Shown: piece after piece, positions 26,099 to 34,989 of the stretch
Layout: every line of letters begins with the position of its first letter
Position numbering within the stretch: position 1 is the first letter of the stretch
NCBI RefSeq assembly: GCF_039523615.1
Contig: NZ_BAAAFQ010000001.1
Span: 372,001-436,000, forward strand
DNA: 64,000 nucleotides
DNA from: Psychrosphaera haliotis
GTDB lineage: Bacteria > Pseudomonadota > Gammaproteobacteria > Enterobacterales > Alteromonadaceae
Direction of reading: 5' to 3'
The notes under the pieces: model-generated
The model's input: only the letters and a program-made list of their open reading frames with translations
Told to the model about the DNA's origin: nothing
Database searches by the model: none
Translations under genes and position numbers: made by a program

Positions 26099-26445
26099 TG
26101 ACCGTTACTATTTTCCACAATCCAAGATGCTCAAAAAGCCGACAAACATTAGAGTTACTAAAGTCGAATGATGTGGAGCCAAATATTGTTGAATACCTAA
26201 AAACGCCCCCTACATCTGCTGAACTTTCTAACATTATTAAAATGCTTGGCGTAGATATAAGAGATATTATTCGTACCAAAGAATCTGAGTATAAAGAAGT
26301 AGGCGCTGATAATAAGAGTTTATCCGACTCTGAGTTGCTATCGATTCTAGCATCTACCCCAAAATTAATAGAACGACCTATCGTGATTAACGGAAATAAA
26401 GCAGCTATTGGACGACCTCCAGAAAACGTATTGAGTATTCTTTAA
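26098..26445 (+). CDS. yfgD: ArsC/YfgD-family reductase-like protein
   Basis: A 115-residue thioredoxin-fold protein. The active-site motif is FHNPRCSKSRQTLELL, with Cys11 as the candidate nucleophile, and EYLKTPPTSAEL follows as in glutaredoxin-dependent arsenate reductases. YfgD proteins are ArsC-like, but their arsenate activity is not generally demonstrated. It is coupled by 1-base overlaps to bepA upstream and the WrbA-like gene downstream. There is no ars operon, so a housekeeping redox role is as likely as arsenic resistance. Confidence 0.88.
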   Translation: MTVTIFHNPRCSKSRQTLELLKSNDVEPNIVEYLKTPPTSAELSNIIKMLGVDIRDIIRTKESEYKEVGADNKSLSDSELLSILASTPKLIERPIVINGNKAAIGRPPENVLSIL

Positions 26446-27026
26446 TGTCTCAGCCATTTGTTTTAGTTCTTTTCTATTCCAGACATGGATCTGTTTTGAA
26501 TCTTGCGAAATCAATAGCCAAAGGTATTGAACAAACAGGAGTCGAAGCTCGTATCCGAACGGTTATTGACAGTGATGATCATTGCTCAGATTATCCTGCA
26601 GTAGATACCGACGATGTTAAAAACTGTATTGGACTTGCAATGGGTAGTCCCTGTCATTTCGGGATGATGTCGAGTTCGTTAAAAAAGTTTTGGGAATCCA
26701 CGTCTAATCATTGGATAAGCGGAGAGCTAATTGACAAACCAGCCGCAGTATTTACCTCTAGCTCAAGTTTACATGGTGGCAACGAAAGTACTTTACTAAG
26801 CATGAGCTTACCCTTATTACACCATGGGATGATGCTATTAGGGGTACCATACTCAGAGCCTGAGTTGCATAAAACCGACTCTGGTGGCACGCCCTATGGA
26901 GCCAGCCATGTTTCAGGCTTGTCGTTATCTAATGAACTAAGCGAATCTGAAAAACGTATTGCTATAGCATTAGGGATACGTTTAGCAAACACCGCAAAAT
27001 TAATGAATACTAACCAGGCGACATAG
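26445..27026 (+). CDS. WrbA-like NAD(P)H:quinone oxidoreductase (flavodoxin fold)
   Basis: 193 residues. The FMN phosphate loop is LFYSRHGSVLNLAKSIAKG at the N-terminus. The AMGSPCHFGMMSSSLKKFW segment and TSSSSLHGGNESTLLSM match the flavin-contact loops of WrbA. Such enzymes reduce quinones by two electrons and avoid semiquinone radicals. The ATG overlaps the yfgD stop, and the DUF2069 gene follows 9 bases after, so the four genes from bepA form one transcription unit. Confidence 0.88.
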   Translation: MSQPFVLVLFYSRHGSVLNLAKSIAKGIEQTGVEARIRTVIDSDDHCSDYPAVDTDDVKNCIGLAMGSPCHFGMMSSSLKKFWESTSNHWISGELIDKPAAVFTSSSSLHGGNESTLLSMSLPLLHHGMMLLGVPYSEPELHKTDSGGTPYGASHVSGLSLSNELSESEKRIAIALGIRLANTAKLMNTNQAT

Positions 27027-27035
27027 TTAAATAAA

Positions 27036-27554
27036 ATGCAAAAACACAACGCAACAGCTACAGACTTTCAAACCGCACCGATGGCAACTTTTGTAAAGAA
27101 ACTACAAAGGTTAGGTTCCTTTGGTTTCTTTGGATTAGTAATTTATTATCCTATTTTATTTACCTTGCTTGATACTGCTGGTAATTCTTTATCTTATATA
27201 ACGTTAGTATTATTTTGGGTGCCATTACTTTTTGCCGTTAAAGGTATTTATCAAGGTAATCCATATACCTTTGCATGGAGTAACTTTGTCATTATGTGGT
27301 GCTACCTTCATGGCCTCACAGCAATATGGACGTTTGAAGGTAATAAACTATTTATCGTTATCGAGCTGATTTTACTCACTGCTGCTTTTATAGGTAACAC
27401 CTATTTTGCCCGCTTCAGAGGCAGAGAGATGGGCTTAGCTTTGCCTAAAATCAAAGAATTAAAAGAACAAGAGAAAGCTCAGTTTGAAGGTAACATAAAA
27501 CCCAATAACGAAGAGTCAGTTATCAAACCAAACATTGAAAAGTCTGACAAATAA
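27036..27554 (+). CDS. DUF2069 membrane protein
   Basis: A 172-residue inner-membrane protein with four hydrophobic segments (GFFGLVIYYPILFTLL, SYITLVLFWVPLLFAVKGIY, FAWSNFVIMWCYLHGLTAIW and LFIVIELILLTAAFIGNTYF). A polar, charged C-terminal tail of about 40 residues follows. The GNPYTFAWSNF loop is typical of DUF2069. The function is unknown; it is often found after wrbA-like genes, as here. Confidence 0.82.
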   Translation: MQKHNATATDFQTAPMATFVKKLQRLGSFGFFGLVIYYPILFTLLDTAGNSLSYITLVLFWVPLLFAVKGIYQGNPYTFAWSNFVIMWCYLHGLTAIWTFEGNKLFIVIELILLTAAFIGNTYFARFRGREMGLALPKIKELKEQEKAQFEGNIKPNNEESVIKPNIEKSDK

Positions 27555-27680
27555 GGCAGCTTTTAAACCTGCAATTGAAGTGTGTTGATTACCTATCTGA
27601 GATGCTTATCCTGCAGGTAAATTAAACTAAAAGTTCAGATTATTCGTAATGAGGCTATTATTCATTATTAAAAATGACTC

Positions 27681-29072
27681 ATGGCCTCTAATTATCTATA
27701 TATATTCGACAACGACTTACGGACGAGCTATTTACCTGTCCTCTCTCAATTTATAAAAGAAATCAACGATAGCGGGCATGGAGAACTTCAATGCGCCTAC
27801 CTTTTTGATCCAGAAGATTTAAAACCCAAGAATTTTCAGTCTGCGTTAATCAGTCCTGCTAAATTAAAACTAATTTGTGAATCTCTAAAAGAGCTAGGAC
27901 AAGTCTTAGCCAACAAAGGTATTTTATTAGACATTTGCATTGGTAACAAAAGTGCTAACCTTGGTAACCTAATTAAAAAATATAATGTCACTTGCTTAGG
28001 CTACTCTTCGCCAACAGGCAGTTACGAACGTGAATTATACCGTAATGCCGAAATTGAAGGCTTAACGGTTCACAACGACTTCCAAACGTCGTTATTCAAC
28101 AAAGCTACATTACCATTTGCAATAAATGACTTACCAGCAACCTTCACTCGCTTTCGAAAAGTTGTTGAAGCTTTACCTCTCGATGAGTTATTTACTCACT
28201 ATCAAAAGCTACCTGAGTTATCTCACAAAACTAATTGCGCCATGCAATTGCTGGCCAACTTCGAAGAGTCTTATTTATCACTGAACCAAACGCCTGCTTT
28301 TAGCTATGCGTTAGACACCGCAAACAAGCTTAAGATCGAATTTAGTGGTGGTGAAGGTTTAGCGGTGCACCATATGAACAATTACTTTTCTCTCACTTCG
28401 CCTAGTGTATATAAAACAACGAGAAACTTTTTAGACAATTGGACAGCATCAACCAAGTTCAGTGCTGCTTTGTGTTTAGGCAACATATCTCCTAAACAAA
28501 TTTGGCGAGAGATTGTAAAGTACGAGTTAAAAAACGGCAGTAATGAGTCTACATACTGGATTAAGTTTGAGTTATTGTGGCGTGAGTATTTTCATTGGTA
28601 TGCCGCAAAATACAATGAAAAACTATTCCACTTTTCAGGGATCACACAACAAAAACCCCTATCAAGCTTTTATCCAGAACGGTTTCGCAAATGGATTGAC
28701 GGTGCAACACCCTCTCACTTTATAAACGCTATAATGAATCAATTAAAAACAACGGGTTATATAAGTAACCGGGCGAGGCAACTAACCGCAAGCTACTTTG
28801 TAAATGAGCTAAACATAGATTGGCGTTATGGAGCCGCTTATTTCCAGTCACAATTAATTGACCATGACGTTGCTTCTAATTGGGGAAACTGGCAATACTT
28901 AGCGGGTGTAGGCTGCGATCCTAGAGGGAAGCGTAAATTTAATATCGAGAAGCAGCAAAATTTATACGACCCAAACATGTCCTATATTAATAAATGGATT
29001 TCTAGCGCTACAACGTTGCCACTAGACAGTGTTGACTATGTTGATTGGCCAATAGTTAATGAGGAGCCTTAA
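27681..29072 (+). CDS. DASH-type cryptochrome/photolyase
   Basis: A 463-residue flavoprotein of the photolyase/cryptochrome family. The N-terminal antenna-domain segment is followed by the DASH-type junction LPATFTRFRKVVEALP near residues 150-167. The C-terminal FAD domain has LLWREYFHWYAAKYNEKLF. The signature TGYISNRARQLTASYFVNEL leads to DWRYGAAYFQSQLIDHDVAS and NWGNWQYLAGVGCDPRGKRK, which bind FAD and DNA. DASH proteins repair cyclobutane dimers in single-stranded or looped DNA by blue light. The downstream photolyase starts 3 bases after its stop, so the two are coexpressed. Confidence 0.9.
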   Translation: MASNYLYIFDNDLRTSYLPVLSQFIKEINDSGHGELQCAYLFDPEDLKPKNFQSALISPAKLKLICESLKELGQVLANKGILLDICIGNKSANLGNLIKKYNVTCLGYSSPTGSYERELYRNAEIEGLTVHNDFQTSLFNKATLPFAINDLPATFTRFRKVVEALPLDELFTHYQKLPELSHKTNCAMQLLANFEESYLSLNQTPAFSYALDTANKLKIEFSGGEGLAVHHMNNYFSLTSPSVYKTTRNFLDNWTASTKFSAALCLGNISPKQIWREIVKYELKNGSNESTYWIKFELLWREYFHWYAAKYNEKLFHFSGITQQKPLSSFYPERFRKWIDGATPSHFINAIMNQLKTTGYISNRARQLTASYFVNELNIDWRYGAAYFQSQLIDHDVASNWGNWQYLAGVGCDPRGKRKFNIEKQQNLYDPNMSYINKWISSATTLPLDSVDYVDWPIVNEEP

Positions 29073-29074
29073 AC

Positions 29075-30637
29075 GTGACGTCATATTCAAAGCTACGGTT
29101 AATTTTAGGCGATCAGCTGAACGCAAATCACAGTTGGTATAAAAATAAAAATGAAAGCACACTCTATTTAATCGCAGAGCTTCACCAAGAGCAAAGCTAC
29201 GCTAACCATCATATTCAGAAAACGCAGGCGTTTTTTAAAAGTATGGAGTGTTTTGCTCAAGCTCTAAAAAAATCAGGTCATCGGGTATTGCACTTAACCT
29301 TAGATGATACTGTTGGCTATACCTTAGTGGAACTAATTGAGCATTTAATTTCGAAACATAAAATAAGCAATTTTGAATATCAGCAACCTGACGAATATAG
29401 ACTTTCGGCTCAACTTGAAGTGCTCAATGAAGATAAAAACTTAAATGTGACGGTTGATTCAACAGAACATTTTTTTATCGAGCATACAAACATAAACAAA
29501 TACTTTAAACCCGATACCGCTCATCGAATGGAAGCCTTTTACAGAAAACTTCGGGTTCAGTTTGGAATACTGCTTGATGAGGCTGGTCAACCTGCAGGAG
29601 GAAAATGGAATTACGACGGCGCCAATCGCAACAAAATGAAACCAGACGAAATTAAACAGGTGCCACAACCCCTTCTGTTCTCAAATGACGTAACAGACAT
29701 CAATAAACGAATAGAAAAGCACGGCGTAAAAACCATAGGTGTTGGTACAGACCGATTACTATGGCCAACATCAAGGTCGCAAGCCAAAGAGCTTTTGCAA
29801 TTTTTCTTAGATCAATGTTTATGCAACTTTGGGTATTTTCAAGATTCTATGACTCATGATAGCAATAAGTCGAAGTCATCACTTTGGAGCCTATACCATT
29901 CTCGAGTTTCGTTTGCATTAAATGCAAAAATGATTTCGCCAGCATACGTTATTGATCAAGCGATAAAAACTTATCGAAATAATGACAATATTTCAATTGA
30001 GCAAATAGAAGGTTTTATCCGTCAAATATTAGGCTGGCGTGAGTTTGTCCGAGGAATATATTGGATAAATATGCCTAGCTATAAAACTCAAAATCAACTC
30101 AACGCTAAAGGTACGCTACCAGATTATTTTTGGACAGGTGAAACCAAAATGAATTGCATGCACCATGCAATAACACAAAGCCTTAATTACGCTTATGCCC
30201 ATCATATTCAGCGTTTAATGGTTACAGGTAACTTTACCTTGCTTACCGGTATTAACCCTGATGAAGTAGATGACTGGTACTTAGGTATTTATATTGATGC
30301 TATTGAGTGGGTAGAGTTACCTAACACAAGAGGCATGAGTCAGTTTGCCGACGGTGGTTTACTAGCCTCCAAAGCCTATGCGTCAAGCGGCAATTACATA
30401 AACAAAATGAGTGATTATTGTAAGTCTTGCCACTATGACGTTAAAGAAAAGGTAGGTGACACGTCTTGCCCATATAACAGTTTATATTGGGGCTTTATGA
30501 ACAAACATGAAGGCAAGTTTGGCAATAACCCAAGGCAAGCTATGGTTTACAAAAATTGGCATAAAAAAGATGGATACGAACAACAAGCAATATTGAAGCG
30601 TTACAACTGGTTGCTCAACAACTTAAGCAATTTATAA
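29075..30637 (+). CDS. iron-sulfur bacterial cryptochrome/photolyase (PhrB-like, (6-4) photolyase family)
   Basis: 520 residues. The N-terminal antenna domain begins LRLILGDQLNANHSW. Four cysteines, Cys361 (KMNCMHH), Cys449 and Cys452 (DYCKSCHY) and Cys465 (DTSCPYN), have spacings of 88, 3 and 13. These match the [4Fe-4S] ligands of Agrobacterium PhrB (350, 438, 441, 454). The FAD region includes ILGWREFVRGIYW and VTGNFTLLTGINPDEVDDWY. Characterised members repair (6-4) photoproducts. The start is GTG at 29075 with GAGGAG upstream. A long octamer repeat begins 10 bases after the stop. Confidence 0.93.
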   Translation: MTSYSKLRLILGDQLNANHSWYKNKNESTLYLIAELHQEQSYANHHIQKTQAFFKSMECFAQALKKSGHRVLHLTLDDTVGYTLVELIEHLISKHKISNFEYQQPDEYRLSAQLEVLNEDKNLNVTVDSTEHFFIEHTNINKYFKPDTAHRMEAFYRKLRVQFGILLDEAGQPAGGKWNYDGANRNKMKPDEIKQVPQPLLFSNDVTDINKRIEKHGVKTIGVGTDRLLWPTSRSQAKELLQFFLDQCLCNFGYFQDSMTHDSNKSKSSLWSLYHSRVSFALNAKMISPAYVIDQAIKTYRNNDNISIEQIEGFIRQILGWREFVRGIYWINMPSYKTQNQLNAKGTLPDYFWTGETKMNCMHHAITQSLNYAYAHHIQRLMVTGNFTLLTGINPDEVDDWYLGIYIDAIEWVELPNTRGMSQFADGGLLASKAYASSGNYINKMSDYCKSCHYDVKEKVGDTSCPYNSLYWGFMNKHEGKFGNNPRQAMVYKNWHKKDGYEQQAILKRYNWLLNNLSNL

Positions 30638-30646
30638 AACGATTTG

Positions 30647-30852
<206 letters not shown>

Positions 30853-30886
30853 AGATCTAACCATTTTAAAATTTCACACCAAACAA

Positions 30887-30908
30887 AAAAGGGCTAAAAA
30901 GCCCTTTT
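30887..30908. terminator. bidirectional terminator after photolyase and small exported protein
   Basis: AAAAGGGC (30887-30894) and GCCCTTTT (30901-30908) form an 8-bp stem around TAAAAA, with A/T tracts on both sides. Confidence 0.85.
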
Positions 30909-30939
30909 CTTTATTCAGATATTAACGTCAATAAATAGA

Positions 30940-31353
30940 TTATTTAATTGTCGCTAACAAAGTATCGTCTAAACCTTCATTTACGATTCCGATAACCGCA
31001 TTACAATGCTCTAGCGTAAACTCGCCGTCGGCAATTTGTTTATCAAGCTTGTTACGACGATCAGATACTGTATTTTGGATAGCCTTTTTATCATCTTTAT
31101 CGATGTTTAGTTTGGCTACTTTAGCGTCTAGCTTCGCGAAATAAGGATACAAAGTACCTTCCGCTTTGTAGGCTTCTGCTCGTGTACTTGGGTGGAAATC
31201 TTCACAAGCATTTAAATTCATTAAATAAAAATTTAAATATGTAGAAACCGTAATTAATTTATAGCTTTGGTTTTCTTCTGCATTAACTTGACTTGCCATA
31301 CTGCCGAACACAATTGTCGCTGCCGTTATCAATGATAATAAAGTTTTTTTCAT
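30940..31353 (-). CDS. small exported protein of unknown function
   Basis: 137 residues with a clear Sec signal peptide (KKTLLSLITAATIVFGSMASQVNA, cleavage near residue 25). The mature part is about 110 residues, charged and helical (LDAKVAKLNIDKDDKKAIQN), with two cysteines (Cys50 and the Cys in LEHCNAVIG) that could form a disulfide. I do not recognise the family. It stands alone, convergent to the photolyases and divergent from the TonB receptor. Confidence 0.75.
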   Translation of the reverse strand: MKKTLLSLITAATIVFGSMASQVNAEENQSYKLITVSTYLNFYLMNLNACEDFHPSTRAEAYKAEGTLYPYFAKLDAKVAKLNIDKDDKKAIQNTVSDRRNKLDKQIADGEFTLEHCNAVIGIVNEGLDDTLLATIK

Positions 31354-31640
31354 GCGTTTTTATCCCTAACATAATACTAGATAGACTTTAAAGTAAACGT
31401 TCCCAAACATCAAACAATTTAGAATGATATACTCTTATCTTAATACTTTCACTATGTGTTTTAGAAAGCACATATGTAACACTTTTGTTTTTTTTATCAT
31501 CAGTTATCCCCCTTTAATCACGTTACAACTTGACCCTAGAGCTAATATGTGATTTCTTACACGTGTTGATCTGAATAGACAACACTAAACAACAAAAAAA
31601 TAAACGCCCATTAGAGGCTAAAATTCCACGGGAATTAATA

Positions 31641-34493
31641 ATGAAAAAAAGATCACTAGTAAGCCAAGCTATTAACTTAGCTTTAGTAACGGGTCTTTCT
31701 TTGAGTGCGCAATCTGTGTTCGCCGCAGATGAAGTAGTTAAAGAAGACGTAGAAAAAATCACAGTAACCGGCTCTCGTATAGCCAAAACAGAATTATCTT
31801 CTCCGACGCCTGTTTTAGTTATAGGTCAAGCTGAAATCGCACGGTTTGGTACACCAGATTTAGGTAGCGTACTTGCTGAATTACCAGCTATCGGTGCAAC
31901 AAACACATTATCAGGAAACGCGAACAGCAACTCAGCAGCGGGTCAAAGCTCGGCTGATTTACGTCGTCTAGGTGCAAAACGCTCTCTAGTACTGGTAAAC
32001 GGTAAACGTCACGTAGCAGGCTCACCTGGTTCATCTACTGTTGATTTATCAACTATACCTGCCGTACTTATCGAACGTATTGAAATCATTACTGGTGGCG
32101 CATCAGCGATTTATGGTTCTGACGCGGTAACAGGTGTAATTAACGTTATTTTGAAGCGCGACTTTGAAGGCCTAGAACTAAATGCAACTGCAAGCCGTTC
32201 AACTGAGGGCGTAGCAGCAAACAACCACACTGTAAGCATCGTAGGCGGTACATCAAGCGACCGTGGTAACGTGACTTTCTTTGCTGGTGTTGAGCGTATT
32301 GAAGAAACAATGTCAGCTGACATTCGTCAACTTAATAGCTGGGGAACAATATCAAACCCTGAAGACGGCGGTGAAGATGACGGTATTTCTGACCGTCTAC
32401 GTGTACCGAATGTTGGTTCAGAAATGATCAACCGTTTTGGTGTTATCAATCCGTTTGGTGGCGACCGTTTCACATTTGACGATGCCGGTAACGTTATCGA
32501 ACAGTGTGAGCGCATTGGTACGAACAGCTTTGCTTTTGGCCAATTACCAGCAGACTGTAAAACAGGCTTCATGACTGAAGATTACGAAAACATCTACCCA
32601 TCGGTAGAGCGTTTCTATGTTGGTTCAACAATGAACTATGAAATTACTGATCAAGTAAGCTTCTTCGGTGACTTCAAATACAACTCAGCAGAAATCAAAC
32701 AGCAGTTCCAACCTAGTTTTGATTTTGGTGGCATAGATATTGATGTTGAAAACAATGCGTTTTTATCTGACGAAGCACGCACGCGCTTAGGTGGAACTGG
32801 CGTAGTTCCTATGTCCAAGTTCTTTGACGAACTTGGTAACCGCTCTGCAGCAAACGAACGTGAATTATTCCGTGCAGTTGCAGGCTTAGACGGTTACTTC
32901 ACACTTAGCGATACGAACTTTGATTGGGAATTATTTTACGTTTACGGTGAAACAAACAACGTTCGTGTAACAGAAAATGACCTAATCCCAGGGAACTTCG
33001 CAGCGGCAGTCAATTCTCAAATTGGTGCAGATGGTCAAGCAGAATGTGTAGACCCAACAGCTGGTACTGTTGACGCAGGTAACTGTGTTGCATACAACCC
33101 GTTTGGTTTTAACAACGCTTCTGAAGCAGCGAAAGATTGGATCTCTGCTGACGTAACACGTTCTGACCAAATCACTCAAGAAATCGTTGGCGGTTCAATC
33201 GCGACAGATACAAGCGAGTTCTTCTCTTTTCAAGGCGGCGCGATTGGTTTTGCAGCTGGTTTTGAATACCGTGAAGAAACGTACACGACAGTTACAGACG
33301 AGTTAACTAAGTCTGGCGCGTTATCAAACGCGGCAACTCCTGATGAGTACGGCGATTACGACGTAACAGAAGGTTTCGTTGAAATTAGCTTACCACTTCT
33401 TGCTGAAGTTGATTTTGCTTATGAGTTAACACTTGATGCGGCATACCGTACGGCTGATTACTCACACGCAGGTTCTGCTGATTCCTGGAAAGTTGGTTTA
33501 ATGTATGCACCGATTGAAGATGTACGTATCCGTGCAACTGTTGGTGAAGCAGTACGTGCACCTAACTTAGGTGAAGCATTTAGCCCACTTTCTCCTGGTT
33601 TCGGCCGTGTTTCTGATCCATGTGATGCAGACAACATTAACGAAGATCCGGATCGTGCAGGTAACTGTGCTGCGTTAGGTATCCCAGCTGGATTCGAAGC
33701 AAACGATAACGTATCTGTTGATACGCTTTCAGGTGGTAACCCTAACCTGTTCTCAGAAACATCAACATCAACAACTGTTGGTATAGTATGGGCACCTCAG
33801 TTCATAGAGAACTTCACGGTAACGTTAGATTACTACGACATCGAAATCGAAGATGCGATCATTTCAGTAGCAGTGCAAGATATTGCTGATAACTGTGTTG
33901 ACGCAACTGGTGGTCCAGATGAGTTGTACTGTAGCGCGATTGACCGCGATCCAACGACTAACGACATTGACTTGGTTCGTTCTGGTTTCTTAAACGCAGC
34001 GGCACTTAACGTGAGTGGCATTGAGTCTGAAATCAACTACAGAACTTCGTTAGAAGGCTTCGAATTACCAGGTGAATTATCTGTTAAGTTATTCGTATCT
34101 AAACTAATCGAATTAGAGCAGTTTGAATTCCAAGACCGCCCGGACGAAATTAACGTTGAACACGGTGAAGTAGGTGACCCTGAGTTACAAGTACGTTTAT
34201 CTACTAACTACCGTTTAGACGATTTATTAGTTAACTGGACAATGCGTTCAGTCGAGCGCTCTGTAACTTATGATGTATCTCCAGGTGGTGGTTCACCAGA
34301 AGATGCTTACCCGTACTGGGTTCCTTCAATCGTTACTCATGACTTCTCAGCTAACTACATCTTAAATGATAATGTTCGTTTTGACTTTGGTGTACGTAAC
34401 GCATTTGATAAGTTACCTCCGGGTTACACTATCAACCCAATGTACGACATCGTAGGTCGTCGTATCTTTACTGGTGTTAACGTTAAATTTTAA
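31641..34493 (+). CDS. TonB-dependent receptor
   Basis: A 950-residue outer-membrane receptor. Signal peptide residues 1-29 end in QSVFAA. The TonB-box region is VEKITVTGSRIAKTELSSP, followed by the plug domain: LRRLGAKRSLVLVNGKRHVA, then IERIEIITGGASAIYGSDAV and TGVINVIL. The rest is a 22-strand-type barrel ending in an aromatic terminus (GVNVKF). It belongs to the large receptors with the RIEIITGGASAIYGSDA plug motif, which are abundant in marine Alteromonadales. The ligand is unknown, with no adjacent transporter or polysaccharide-degradation gene. Arginine codons are almost all CGT/CGC, suggesting high expression. Confidence 0.93.
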   Translation: MKKRSLVSQAINLALVTGLSLSAQSVFAADEVVKEDVEKITVTGSRIAKTELSSPTPVLVIGQAEIARFGTPDLGSVLAELPAIGATNTLSGNANSNSAAGQSSADLRRLGAKRSLVLVNGKRHVAGSPGSSTVDLSTIPAVLIERIEIITGGASAIYGSDAVTGVINVILKRDFEGLELNATASRSTEGVAANNHTVSIVGGTSSDRGNVTFFAGVERIEETMSADIRQLNSWGTISNPEDGGEDDGISDRLRVPNVGSEMINRFGVINPFGGDRFTFDDAGNVIEQCERIGTNSFAFGQLPADCKTGFMTEDYENIYPSVERFYVGSTMNYEITDQVSFFGDFKYNSAEIKQQFQPSFDFGGIDIDVENNAFLSDEARTRLGGTGVVPMSKFFDELGNRSAANERELFRAVAGLDGYFTLSDTNFDWELFYVYGETNNVRVTENDLIPGNFAAAVNSQIGADGQAECVDPTAGTVDAGNCVAYNPFGFNNASEAAKDWISADVTRSDQITQEIVGGSIATDTSEFFSFQGGAIGFAAGFEYREETYTTVTDELTKSGALSNAATPDEYGDYDVTEGFVEISLPLLAEVDFAYELTLDAAYRTADYSHAGSADSWKVGLMYAPIEDVRIRATVGEAVRAPNLGEAFSPLSPGFGRVSDPCDADNINEDPDRAGNCAALGIPAGFEANDNVSVDTLSGGNPNLFSETSTSTTVGIVWAPQFIENFTVTLDYYDIEIEDAIISVAVQDIADNCVDATGGPDELYCSAIDRDPTTNDIDLVRSGFLNAAALNVSGIESEINYRTSLEGFELPGELSVKLFVSKLIELEQFEFQDRPDEINVEHGEVGDPELQVRLSTNYRLDDLLVNWTMRSVERSVTYDVSPGGGSPEDAYPYWVPSIVTHDFSANYILNDNVRFDFGVRNAFDKLPPGYTINPMYDIVGRRIFTGVNVKF

Positions 34494-34512
34494 TTTGACG
34501 CTACTCAGATTT

Positions 34513-34537
34513 AAAGGTCGCTTCGGCGGCCTTTTTT
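34513..34537 (+). terminator. rho-independent terminator of the TonB-dependent receptor
   Basis: AAAGGTCGC, TTCG, GCGGCCTTT and a T-run form a 9-bp stem with one G-T wobble and a stable UUCG tetraloop, 20 bases after the stop codon. Confidence 0.9.
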
Positions 34538-34603
34538 ATTACCTTTAAATTGACCCGTCCTAAATAACGTTGACACTTTTCAATCAATAAATTGGAGAGT
34601 GTT

Positions 34604-34930
34604 ATGAAAACAACCACTAAACGTACTCAAAAAGATTATACCCTCGCTTTTAAATTATCTGTTGTCGAGCAGGTAGAAAAAGGTGAAATGACCTATAAAG
34701 TTGCCCAAGACTTATATGGAATTCAAGGTTGTTCAACTGTTTTAGTTTGGCTTAGGAAGCATGGTCGTCTAAATTGGTCTAAGGGAACACCTAAGTTCCT
34801 AACACAAGGGCCTATTATGGAAAAACCTGAATCGACATTAACCCCAGAGCAGAGAATAAAGCAACTCGAGCAGCAACTGGTTGAATCCAAACAAAAAGCC
34901 GACTTCTTTGAGGCCGTTGTTAATGTATAG
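34604..34930 (+). CDS. IS3-family transposase OrfA (probably shortened by an amber codon)
   Basis: 108 residues. An N-terminal helix-turn-helix (KDYTLAFKLSVVEQVEKGEM, then TYKVAQDLYGIQGCSTVLVW) is followed by a leucine-zipper helix (QRIKQLEQQLVESKQKADFF). The start is the ATG at 34604, preceded by GGAGAG; a TTG four codons upstream is in frame. The frame hits TAG at 34928, yet the next 15 codons still read as plausible OrfA tail (ETDYGVRVVKKPKGK) up to TAA at 34976. IS3 OrfA proteins often end in such a basic tail, so the TAG looks like a mutation. If so, the functional OrfA would be about 124 residues. Confidence 0.85.
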   Translation: MKTTTKRTQKDYTLAFKLSVVEQVEKGEMTYKVAQDLYGIQGCSTVLVWLRKHGRLNWSKGTPKFLTQGPIMEKPESTLTPEQRIKQLEQQLVESKQKADFFEAVVNV

Positions 34931-34989
34931 GAGACAGACTATGGAGTACGTGTTGTAAAAAAGCCCAAGGGCAAGTAATCCGGAATAAA

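Noticed and set aside
26098..26445. Arsenic-resistance gene
   Set aside because: The protein is ArsC-like, but it lies in the housekeeping bepA-yfgD arrangement with no arsR, arsB or acr3 gene nearby, so a resistance role is not supported.
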